Shown: positions 1-5,418 of the stretch, piece by piece
Layout of the letters: the number at the start of each line of letters is the position of its first letter
Numbering within the stretch: position 1 is the stretch's first letter
Assembly (NCBI GenBank): GCA_030045215.1
Contig: JASIBJ010000759.1
Span: forward strand, 1-9,589
DNA from: Streptosporangiaceae bacterium
GTDB lineage: Bacteria; Actinomycetota; Actinomycetes; Streptosporangiales; Streptosporangiaceae
Direction of reading: 5' to 3'
Length of the DNA: 9,589 nt
Program-made: the position numbers and the translations under genes
The notes under the pieces: generated by a model
Told to the model about the DNA's origin: nothing
Database searches by the model: none
What the model saw: only the letters and a program-made list of their open reading frames with translations

Positions 1-57
1 GTACAGCGACGGGACCACTGCTATCTCCGCGCTCGCGACGAGCACCGCCAGTTCCTC
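1..57 (-). repeat. Second copy of a 57-base segment inside the glycosyltransferase gene
   Basis: This segment matches 181-237 at an offset of exactly 180 bases, in frame. By hand count 45 of 57 bases agree. At protein level residues 380-398 match residues 320-338 at 16 of 19 positions, with the block ASAEIAVVPSLY identical. Six of those 12 shared codons differ synonymously, so this is not a fresh or identical duplication. It continues past the window edge. Confidence 0.75.
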
Positions 58-1194
58 TGGATCGCCCGGCTTGACCAGTACCGCAGCATCGCCGACTACC
101 TCGGGTATCGCACCGGTCCGGCTGGCAACCAGCGGGGTGCCTGAGGCCATATGCTCGACCGCGGGCAGCGAGAAGCCCTCGTACAGCGACGGCACGACCG
201 CGATCTCGGCGCTGGCCAGCAGCGCGGCCAGATCCTCGTCGCTGATCCCGCTGACGAATCTCACCCTGGTGCCAAGGCCAAGGTCGCAGAGCAAACGGTC
301 AGTCGGCCCATCGGGCGTCAGCTTGCTGACCAGGGTCAGCTCGGCGTCGCGCTCGGTGACCAGCTTCGCGTGCGCGCGCAGCAGCGTCGCGACGCCCTTC
401 ACCGGCGAGTCGGCGCTCGCCACGGCGACGACGCGACCAGGCACGCGCGGATCGGTCCGCGGGTGGAAGAGCCGGGTGTCGACTCCCAGCGGCACGACGT
501 GAACGTTCTCTGGCGGCACCTTGAAGTCGCGGAGGATGTCGTCCCTGGACGACTCTGAGCCAGTCATGATCGGGCCGACGTTGCGCGCCACCCTGGCCTG
601 CATCCGGACGAACGAGTACCAGCGCCACTTGCTCAGCCGAGAGAATCCGTGTGCGGCATTCAGCTCTATCCTGCGGTCCACGCTGATCGGGTGGTGGATG
701 CTGGTCACCAGCGGCAGCATCTTCGCGATCTGCAGCATGCCGCTGGCCAGCACCTGGTTGTCGTGCACGACGTCGAAGTCGGCCGCTCGCTCCCGCAGTG
801 CGCGCACCACTCTGATGCCGAACGTCCGCGGCTCGGGGAATGCGCCCGTCCACATCGTGGCGACCTCGAGCACGTCGATCCAGTCCCGGTACTCGCGCAG
901 GCCAGGGGTGCGGAACGGGTCCTCATCCCGGTACAGATCGAGGCTAGGAACCTCGCGCAGCACCGGGCCGGGCTCCAGCTCGGGATACGGCTGACCGGAG
1001 AAGACCTCGACGTGATGGCCGAGTGCCGCCAGCTCGCGGGACACGTGGCGCAGGTAGATGCCCTGCCCGCCGCAGTGCGGCTTGCTCCGGTAGGACAGCA
1101 GCGCGACGCGGAGCGGGCCATCGGACGGCCGGCCGGCCGGTGCGTTGTGCTCGGCGGCGCCGGGCGCCTGCCCTTCAGCTGAGTCGGTGTTCAC
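1..1194 (-). CDS. Family-4 (GT-B fold) glycosyltransferase, partial at the left edge
   Basis: The frame is open from a GTG start to the window edge, giving 398 residues without a stop. The ribosome binding site AAGGAGG (1206-1212) lies 11 bases before the GTG. After about 30 disordered residues the N-terminal donor/acceptor fold begins with LSYRSKPHCGGQGIYLRHV (glycine-rich loop, about residues 35-53) and SGQPYP. The C-terminal half shows the GT4 signature: VVPLGVDTRLF, the strand ending VVPSLY338, then EGFSLPAVE (E339-E347, the E-x7-E nucleotide-sugar motif), and SRTGAIPEVVGD. The enzyme should transfer a sugar from a nucleotide donor in the cytoplasm or at the inner membrane face; neither donor nor acceptor can be read. 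The divergent gmd gene makes a GDP-sugar link plausible, but that is inference. The usual C-terminal helix after PGDPEELA is replaced by a second copy of ASAEIAVVPSLY ending exactly at the edge, so the true C-terminus is unknown. Confidence 0.9.
   Translation of the reverse strand, partial: MNTDSAEGQAPGAAEHNAPAGRPSDGPLRVALLSYRSKPHCGGQGIYLRHVSRELAALGHHVEVFSGQPYPELEPGPVLREVPSLDLYRDEDPFRTPGLREYRDWIDVLEVATMWTGAFPEPRTFGIRVVRALRERAADFDVVHDNQVLASGMLQIAKMLPLVTSIHHPISVDRRIELNAAHGFSRLSKWRWYSFVRMQARVARNVGPIMTGSESSRDDILRDFKVPPENVHVVPLGVDTRLFHPRTDPRVPGRVVAVASADSPVKGVATLLRAHAKLVTERDAELTLVSKLTPDGPTDRLLCDLGLGTRVRFVSGISDEDLAALLASAEIAVVPSLYEGFSLPAVEHMASGTPLVASRTGAIPEVVGDAAVLVKPGDPEELAVLVASAEIAVVPSLY
181..237 (-). 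repeat. First copy of the glycosyltransferase internal repeat
   Basis: This copy sits where GT4 enzymes normally have it: the strand just before the E-x7-E motif (EGFSLPAVE). It is therefore the native copy. The one at 1-57 is the unexpected one. Confidence 0.75.
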
Positions 1195-1267
1195 GCAGGT
1201 TCTCGCCTCCTTGTGCGCCGCCGGCTGCCCGGCGACGGGCGACCCGCGTGACCTCCTAGGCGCGAAC

Positions 1268-1273
1268 ATTATC
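1268..1273 (-). promoter_or_regulatory. Possible -10 box for the glycosyltransferase gene
   Basis: Read on the minus strand this is GATAAT, in a locally AT-richer patch of the 184-base divergent gap (1195-1378) and about 70 bases upstream of the GTG start. No convincing -35 hexamer sits 16-18 bases further upstream, so this is a weak call based on composition and one hexamer. Confidence 0.25.
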
Positions 1274-1324
1274 AAGCGGGTAACTTGCATGCCCTTTCGC
1301 CCCACTCGTAAGCCGGCCTGTCTT

Positions 1325-1347
1325 AGCTTCAGGTGTGTCTGTAAGCT
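1325..1347 (+). promoter_or_regulatory. Stem-loop in the region upstream of gmd
   Basis: AGCTTCAG (1325-1332) can pair with CTGTAAGCT (1339-1347) around a GTGTGT loop, leaving one bulged T. It ends 21 bases before the gmd ribosome binding site. Whether it lies in the transcript or acts as a protein site cannot be told from sequence. No clear promoter for gmd was found in 1261-1378. Confidence 0.3.
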
Positions 1348-1368
1348 GCCGCGACGTAGGTAAAACAC

Positions 1369-1381
1369 GGAGGCTCAGCTG
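1369..1381 (+). promoter_or_regulatory. Ribosome binding site and CTG start codon of gmd
   Basis: GGAGG (1369-1373) is followed by a 5-base spacer and CTG (1379-1381). An in-frame TAA at 1361-1363 blocks any earlier start, and no ATG, GTG or TTG occurs in frame before the nucleotide-binding loop. The placement of GGAGG makes CTG the best start candidate. Confidence 0.65.
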
Positions 1382-2410
1382 ACACAACGTGCGCTGATCA
1401 CAGGGATAACCGGGCAGGATGGTTCTTACCTGGCCGAGCACCTGCACGATCTTGGATATGAGGTATGGGGACTGGTCCGTGGCCAGGCGAATCCGCGGGT
1501 CCACCAGCTCCGCCAGCACCTGGGCGACATCCGGCTTGTCCGCGGCGACCTGCTGGATCAGGGCAGTCTGATCTCGGCCGTCGAGCGCGTCCAGCCGGAC
1601 GAGGTCTACAACCTGGCTGCTATCTCGTACGTGCCGATGTCCTGGCAGCAAGCCGAGCTGACCGGCGAGGTGACCGGCCTCGGAGTCCTGCGGGTGCTCG
1701 AGGCGATCAGGGTCTGCAGCGGTATCAGCGCGTCGCGCAGCCCGGGGCGAGGCCAGATCCGGTTCTACCAGGCCTCCACCTCGGAGATGTTCGGGCAGGT
1801 CAATGAGTCGCCGCAGAACGAGCTAACCGCCTTCCACCCGCGCAGCCCCTACGGTGTCGCCAAGGTGTACGCGCATCTGCTGACGCAGAACTACCGTGAG
1901 TCTTACGGGATGTTCGCGGTCTCGGGCATCCTGTTCAACCACGAGTCACCGCGGCGCGGCCCCGAGTTCCTGCCGAGAAAGGTGTCGCTCGGCGTCGCGA
2001 AGATCAAGTTGGGCTACGATCGGCAGCTGCGGCTGGGGAATCTGCACGCCCGCAGGGACTGGGGATTCGCCGGTGACTACGTGCGGGCCATGCAGCTGAT
2101 GCTGACCCAGGACGAGCCTGCCGACTACGTCATCGGCACGGGCGAGACGCACTCGGTGCAGGAACTGGTCGAGTGCGCGTTTGACGCTGTCGGGCTCGAC
2201 TGGCGCGACCACGTCGTCACCGATGCCGCCTTCATCCGGCCCGCCGAGGTGGACCACCTGTGCGCCGACTCCGCCAGGGCCCGAGACGAACTGGGCTGGG
2301 AGCCGAAAATAGGCTTCGAGGAGCTGATCTCCATGATGGTCGACGCCGACCTGGACCTGCTCGCCTCGGGCGGCAACGCGGGCGACTCCTTCTTTCCCGA
2401 CGCCTGGTAG
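1379..2410 (+). CDS. gmd: GDP-mannose 4,6-dehydratase
   Basis: This short-chain dehydrogenase/reductase converts GDP-D-mannose to GDP-4-keto-6-deoxy-D-mannose, the precursor of GDP-rhamnose, GDP-fucose and related deoxysugars. From the CTG start the protein has 343 residues, normal for the family. The NADP(H)-binding loop GITGQDG is at residues 9-15. The catalytic set is visible as STSEMFG (T134, E136) and SPYGVAK (Y158, K162). The family hallmark GILFNHESPRRG follows, then the C-terminal RPAEVDHL, LGWEPK and the closing helix MVDADLDLL. Starting at the first GTG in frame (1631) would delete 84 residues including the cofactor loop, so the CTG start is preferred. No partner reductase or epimerase (rmd, fcl) is in the window. 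The divergent glycosyltransferase is the likely functional neighbour. Confidence 0.95.
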   Translation: MTQRALITGITGQDGSYLAEHLHDLGYEVWGLVRGQANPRVHQLRQHLGDIRLVRGDLLDQGSLISAVERVQPDEVYNLAAISYVPMSWQQAELTGEVTGLGVLRVLEAIRVCSGISASRSPGRGQIRFYQASTSEMFGQVNESPQNELTAFHPRSPYGVAKVYAHLLTQNYRESYGMFAVSGILFNHESPRRGPEFLPRKVSLGVAKIKLGYDRQLRLGNLHARRDWGFAGDYVRAMQLMLTQDEPADYVIGTGETHSVQELVECAFDAVGLDWRDHVVTDAAFIRPAEVDHLCADSARARDELGWEPKIGFEELISMMVDADLDLLASGGNAGDSFFPDAW

Positions 2411-2418
2411 CTGTGGTC

Positions 2419-2435
2419 CAGGGGAATGACCCCTG
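2419..2435. terminator. Hairpin between convergent gmd and the VIT-type transporter gene
   Basis: A perfect 6-bp stem CAGGGG / CCCCTG encloses the loop AATGA. It starts 9 bases after the gmd stop and lies 22 bases beyond the end of the convergent transporter gene, so it could serve both strands. There is no T-tract, as is common in GC-rich actinomycetes. Confidence 0.5.
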
Positions 2436-2456
2436 TCGCACGGTCCCTGGCGGAGG

Positions 2457-3227
2457 TCAGGCCCGGCCCGCGACAAGCAGGCCGATCAGGTAGGTCAGCC
2501 CGGCGGCGCAGGCGGCCAGGAGCAGCTGACGGACGGCCCCGCGCCAGAACGGCCGGGTCGTGATCTTGGCAACCAGGCCGCCGCCGGCGAAGGCGGCCAC
2601 GGCCGCCAGGATCAGCGCCGCCGCCAGCGAGGAGAAGCCCAGCAGGTAGGGCAGCAGCGGGATCAGCGCGCCGCAGGCGAACGTGAGCAGGGACGCGGCC
2701 GCCGCTATGTAAGGCGAGGGCAAGTCCCGGTGATCGACGCCGAGTTCCTCGCGGACATGCACGCGCAACGCTTCCTCGGGGTGGCGCGAAAGCTGGCGGA
2801 CGAACTTGTCGGCGACGTCGGCGTCGACGCCGCGCATCCGGTACATGGCCGCCAGTTCACGCCGCTCCTCCTCGGCGTTGGTCTCGAGTTCGTAGCGCTC
2901 CTTCTCGACCTCGGCCCCGACCAGCTCGTTCTGTGACGAGACCGAGACGTACTCGCCGGTCGCCATCGAGAATGCTCCGGCCGCCAGCCCGGCCAGGACG
3001 GTGAGGACGATCGTGTGCCTGGACAGCCCGCCGCCGCCCACGCCCGAGATCAGCGAGACGTTTGTGACCAGGCCGTCCATGGCGCCGAAGACCGCCGGGC
3101 GCAGCCAGCCTCCGGACACGTCCCTGTGCTGGTGCCCGATCGGATGCCCAATTGGCCCGCCTTCCGCCCGGCCCGCGGCCGCGGAGGCGGGCGGGTTCGG
3201 TCGGGGAGACTCATCTGCTGATGACAT
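2457..3227 (-). CDS. VIT1/CCC1-family iron/manganese transporter
   Basis: This integral membrane protein of 256 residues belongs to the vacuolar-iron-transporter family, which moves Fe2+ or Mn2+ out of the cytoplasm by proton antiport. Visible hallmarks are RPAVFGAMDGLVTN (residues 43-56), the first membrane helix with SGVGGGG, and AFSMATGEYVSVSSQNE (85-101). A charged metal-binding helix follows, rich in Glu with paired Met (about 105-133, ending AAMYRMRG). Then come EEALRVHVREELG (151-163), GALIPLLPYLLG (186-197) and two final hydrophobic helices. The ATG at 3227 is preferred because AGGTG lies 9 bases before it; an in-frame GTG at 3239 would add four residues but has no ribosome binding site. 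The soluble N-terminus contains a His-rich imperfect repeat, PIGHPIGHQH (residues 25-34). The gene is monocistronic and convergent with gmd. The exact metal cannot be assigned. Confidence 0.9.
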   Translation of the reverse strand: MSSADESPRPNPPASAAAGRAEGGPIGHPIGHQHRDVSGGWLRPAVFGAMDGLVTNVSLISGVGGGGLSRHTIVLTVLAGLAAGAFSMATGEYVSVSSQNELVGAEVEKERYELETNAEEERRELAAMYRMRGVDADVADKFVRQLSRHPEEALRVHVREELGVDHRDLPSPYIAAAASLLTFACGALIPLLPYLLGFSSLAAALILAAVAAFAGGGLVAKITTRPFWRGAVRQLLLAACAAGLTYLIGLLVAGRA

Positions 3228-3239
3228 GTGCTTGAGCAC
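3228..3239 (-). promoter_or_regulatory. Palindrome abutting the start codon of the VIT-type gene
   Basis: GTGCT-TG-AGCAC has perfect 5-bp arms and directly touches the ATG at 3225-3227, between it and the AGGTG ribosome binding site, with which it partly overlaps. It could fold as GTGC-TTGA-GCAC or be a protein site. It may also be chance at this length. Confidence 0.25.
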
Positions 3240-3299
3240 CTAACGTCGAGCGTTGCCAGATCCGACCCCTTCGCGCTGCCAGTACTCCGCGTAGCGGGC

Positions 3300-3360
3300 G
3301 GTACCGGGGTCGTCCCCCCGAGAGGGTACCCGAGCGGGGGTTACGGGGTCGTCCCCCGAG
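3300..3360. repeat. Alternating G-block/C-block cluster with a duplicated hairpin
   Basis: The unit CGGGGTCGTCCCCC followed by CGAG occurs twice (within 3303-3322 and 3343-3360, the first with one extra C at each block). Each copy can fold GGGG-TCGT-CCCC. Between them lie GGTACC at 3300-3305 and 3325-3330 and a further stem CCCCCG (3315-3320) / CGGGGG (3335-3340), mutually exclusive with the first hairpin. The cluster sits between the regulator stop and the transporter start. Both genes run on the minus strand, so it is in the transporter's upstream region and downstream of the regulator. A role as terminator or leader control is possible but unproven. Confidence 0.45.
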
Positions 3361-3436
3361 ACCGCCCTAGCCGCCGCAGTCGCGCGGCGCGGTATGGGAG
3401 GCCGACCTGCTTGGTCGCAGCATCCCCGATTGACCG

Positions 3437-3457
3437 CCGGGCCCGATGATCGCCCGG
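3437..3457 (-). terminator. Stem-loop just downstream of the AraC-type regulator
   Basis: CCGGGC (3437-3442) pairs perfectly with GCCCGG (3452-3457) around a 9-base loop, beginning 10 bases after the regulator's TAG stop. There is no T-tract, so this is a GC-rich, actinomycete-style terminator candidate. Confidence 0.4.
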
Positions 3458-3467
3458 TCGGATTTGC

Positions 3468-4442
3468 CTACACGCTCTGAGCGTGGAACGCGTCCCGGTA
3501 AGACTGCGGCGGGACGCCGACCATGCGCCGGAAGTGGGGCCGCAGCGCGATACCGCTGGCAAAGCCCACCTCGCGCGCGACGGCGTCGATGCCCAGGTCG
3601 GTCGCTTCCAGCAGGTGCTGGGCCCTGATGATGCGCTGGGTCAGCAGCCACTGAAGGGCCGAGCTCCCGGTGGCTTGGCGGAATCGACGGTCGAAGCTGC
3701 GCCGGCTCATGAGCGCCTGCGCGGCGAGGGCGTCCACATCCAGGCCGGGGTCGTCGAGATGGCGGAGGGCGTAGCCGAGGACGTCGCCCAGCGGATCGCT
3801 CGCGGGGTCCGCGGGCAGCGGTCGGTCGATGTACTGCGCCTGGCCTCCTGCCCGCTGCGGCGGGACGACCATCCGCCTGGCTATCGCGTTCGCGATCCCC
3901 GCGCCGAATCGCTGGCGAACCAGATGCAGGCAGGCGTCGATGCCCGCGGCCGTGCCGGCCGAGGTGAGAACGTCGCCGTCGTCGACGAACAGGACGGACG
4001 CGTCGACTCGCACGTCCGGGTACCGACGGGCGAGCGCGGGCGCATGCCTCCAGTGCGTGGCCGCGCGTCGGCCGTCGAGGATACCGGCCGCCGCTAGCAC
4101 GAACGCGCCAAGGCACAGGCCAACAACCGTGGCTCCGTCCGCGTGGGCGGCGGCCAGCGCTTCGAGCGCGGCCCGTGGCGGGCGCTGGGCCGGGTCCCGC
4201 CAGCTGGGGACGATGACGATGGCGGCGTCGTCAAGCGCGGCGAGGTCGTAGGGAGCAATCATCTCGATGCCAGCTGTGGTTCTGAGTCGGCCGGGCTCGC
4301 CCGCGACCGGCCGCACGTCGAAGCGCGGTACGCCCGACTCGCTCCGGTCGACGCCGAAGACGCTGATCGGGACGCTCGTCTCGAACATTGGCTGGCCGTC
4401 GAACACCAGCACAGCGATCCCCAGCGGGTCTCGCTTACCCAT
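3468..4442 (-). CDS. GlxA-type transcriptional regulator (DJ-1/PfpI-like domain plus AraC-type DNA-binding domain)
   Basis: The protein has 324 residues, the usual length for this group. The N-terminal half (about 6-190) is a class-I glutamine-amidotransferase-like domain: IAVLVFDGQPMFETSVPISVF, then VVGLCLGAFVLAAAGILDGRRAATHW with the nucleophile-elbow cysteine at C110. In these regulators the domain senses a ligand rather than acting as an enzyme. The C-terminal half (about 225-322) is an AraC-type double helix-turn-helix: MSRRSFDRRFRQATG (245-259), IIRAQHLLEATDLGIDAVA and EVGFASGIALRPHFRRMVGVPPQSYR. The ATG at 4442 is supported by GGGGAGG eight bases upstream. It is divergent from the metallo-hydrolase gene with a 104-base gap holding a perfect inverted repeat, so self-regulation and control of the hydrolase are likely. 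The inducer is unknown. Confidence 0.92.
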   Translation of the reverse strand: MGKRDPLGIAVLVFDGQPMFETSVPISVFGVDRSESGVPRFDVRPVAGEPGRLRTTAGIEMIAPYDLAALDDAAIVIVPSWRDPAQRPPRAALEALAAAHADGATVVGLCLGAFVLAAAGILDGRRAATHWRHAPALARRYPDVRVDASVLFVDDGDVLTSAGTAAGIDACLHLVRQRFGAGIANAIARRMVVPPQRAGGQAQYIDRPLPADPASDPLGDVLGYALRHLDDPGLDVDALAAQALMSRRSFDRRFRQATGSSALQWLLTQRIIRAQHLLEATDLGIDAVAREVGFASGIALRPHFRRMVGVPPQSYRDAFHAQSV

Positions 4443-4473
4443 CCGTGCATCCTCCCCGCACCGCGGATCTGGC

Positions 4474-4508
4474 TGGCTTGAATATATCGCAACATGGCTT
4501 TCAAGCCA
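4474..4508. promoter_or_regulatory. Candidate operator: 9-bp inverted repeat between regulator and hydrolase
   Basis: TGGCTTGAA (4474-4482) and TTCAAGCCA (4500-4508) are perfect reverse complements separated by 17 bases, including an AT-rich core (AATATATC). The arms repeat at 26 bases, about two and a half helical turns. On the minus strand the core reads TATATT (4481-4486), a 5/6 match to a -10 box, 38 bases upstream of the regulator start. On the plus strand the right arm ends 38 bases before the hydrolase ATG. Binding by the regulator would therefore overlap its own promoter. Confidence 0.6.
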
Positions 4509-4546
4509 CTTCCGGGCACCTGGGCCGCGGACCAGGATCGACTGTC

Positions 4547-5329
4547 ATGACCATCGGTGCGCAACTAATAACGATCGATGCCGTCGGCGGGCCCACCGCG
4601 ATCATCGAGATCGCCGGACTACGCCTGCTGACCGATCCCACCTTCGATCCGCCGGGCCAGTACACCGTGGCTGGCCGGGTGCTCGTGAAGACGGCCAGGC
4701 CGGCCCTTCAGCCGGCCGATGTCGGCCGGGTCGATGCGGTCCTGCTCTCACACGATCAGCACGTGGACAATCTCGACGTGACCGGCCGCGAGTTCCTGGC
4801 CGGAGCGCCGATCGTGCTGACGACCGCCGAGGCGGCCGGACGTCTCGGAGCAGGCAGCCGGCCGCTGGCTCCGTGGCGGCATTTCGATCTTGTCGGGCCA
4901 GGTGGCGGCACGCTCCGGGTAACCCGGGTGCCGGCCCGCCACGGCCCGGCCGGATCAGAGCCCGTGGTTGGCGAGGTTGCTGGTTTCGTGCTGACCGGCG
5001 CGGGGCTGCCAAGCGTGTACGTAAGCGGCGACAACGCCTCGTTGGACGTCGTGTGCGCTATCGCCAGGCGCGTCGGCCGCGTCGATGTCGCCGTGCTGTT
5101 CGCCGGGGCCGCTCGCACGACCCTCGCGGGCGGCGCGCACCTCACGCTGACCAGCGCGCAGGCGGCGGAAGCGGCGCGCATCCTGAACGCCACGCGGGTC
5201 GTGCCGCTGCACTTCAACAGCTGGCAGCATTTCACCGAGGGCGGCGAGGACTTGCTGCGCGCGTTTGCTGCCGCCGGGCTGGCCGACCGGCTGACCCTGC
5301 TGGCTCCCGGCGAGCGGGCCGAGATCTAA
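4547..5329 (+). CDS. Metallo-beta-lactamase-fold hydrolase with a variant metal motif
   Basis: The 260-residue protein has the opening strand pattern of UlaG-like/actinobacterial MBL hydrolases: GGPTAIIEIAGLRLLTDPTFD (about 14-34). The metal motif is VLLSHDQHVDNLD, with H69, H72, D74 and N75, in place of the canonical H-x-H-x-D-H. Other expected ligands are present: H132 in PARHGP, D162 in VSGDNAS, and H222 in VPLHFNSWQHF. It is probably a cytoplasmic hydrolase; the substrate is unknown. The frame is open upstream, but the ATG at 4547 is chosen because AGGA lies nine bases before it and because the fold begins right after it. An earlier in-frame ATG at 4388 would run through the divergent regulator gene. 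The gene is probably controlled by the GlxA-type regulator next door. Confidence 0.85.
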   Translation: MTIGAQLITIDAVGGPTAIIEIAGLRLLTDPTFDPPGQYTVAGRVLVKTARPALQPADVGRVDAVLLSHDQHVDNLDVTGREFLAGAPIVLTTAEAAGRLGAGSRPLAPWRHFDLVGPGGGTLRVTRVPARHGPAGSEPVVGEVAGFVLTGAGLPSVYVSGDNASLDVVCAIARRVGRVDVAVLFAGAARTTLAGGAHLTLTSAQAAEAARILNATRVVPLHFNSWQHFTEGGEDLLRAFAAAGLADRLTLLAPGERAEI

Positions 5330-5332
5330 CGA

Positions 5333-5395
5333 GCCGATCCCGGCGAGCAGTGCCAGCTGTGGTGCGCTGGCGAGACTGGGCTCGCCGGGATCGGC
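5333..5395. terminator. Long nested stem-loop between convergent hydrolase and binding-protein genes
   Basis: A perfect 16-bp stem is formed by GCCGATCCCGGCGAGC (5333-5348) and its complement at 5380-5395. Inside the loop a second 6-bp stem GCCAGC (5352-5357) / GCTGGC (5366-5371) can form. It starts three bases after the hydrolase stop and ends 23 bases beyond the stop of the opposing gene, so it can act on both strands. There is no T-tract. Confidence 0.75.
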
Positions 5396-5418
5396 CCGCC
5401 AAGAGTGGACGCAGTGCG

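Noticed and set aside
71..1182. Several open plus-strand frames of 130-180 codons across the glycosyltransferase gene
   Set aside because: They are antisense shadows of a GC-rich gene: low-complexity Arg/Ala/Ser/Pro translations with no domain, while the minus-strand frame shows a complete set of GT4 motifs.
3228..3246. TTAGGT upstream of the metal transporter as a DtxR/IdeR-type iron box
   Set aside because: Only one half-site matches the consensus as I recall it; the other half does not, so it is not called as an iron-regulator site.
3240..3467. A small gene in the gap between transporter and regulator
   Set aside because: Short open frames exist on both strands but have Arg/Pro-rich translations, no ribosome binding site and run through the repeat cluster.
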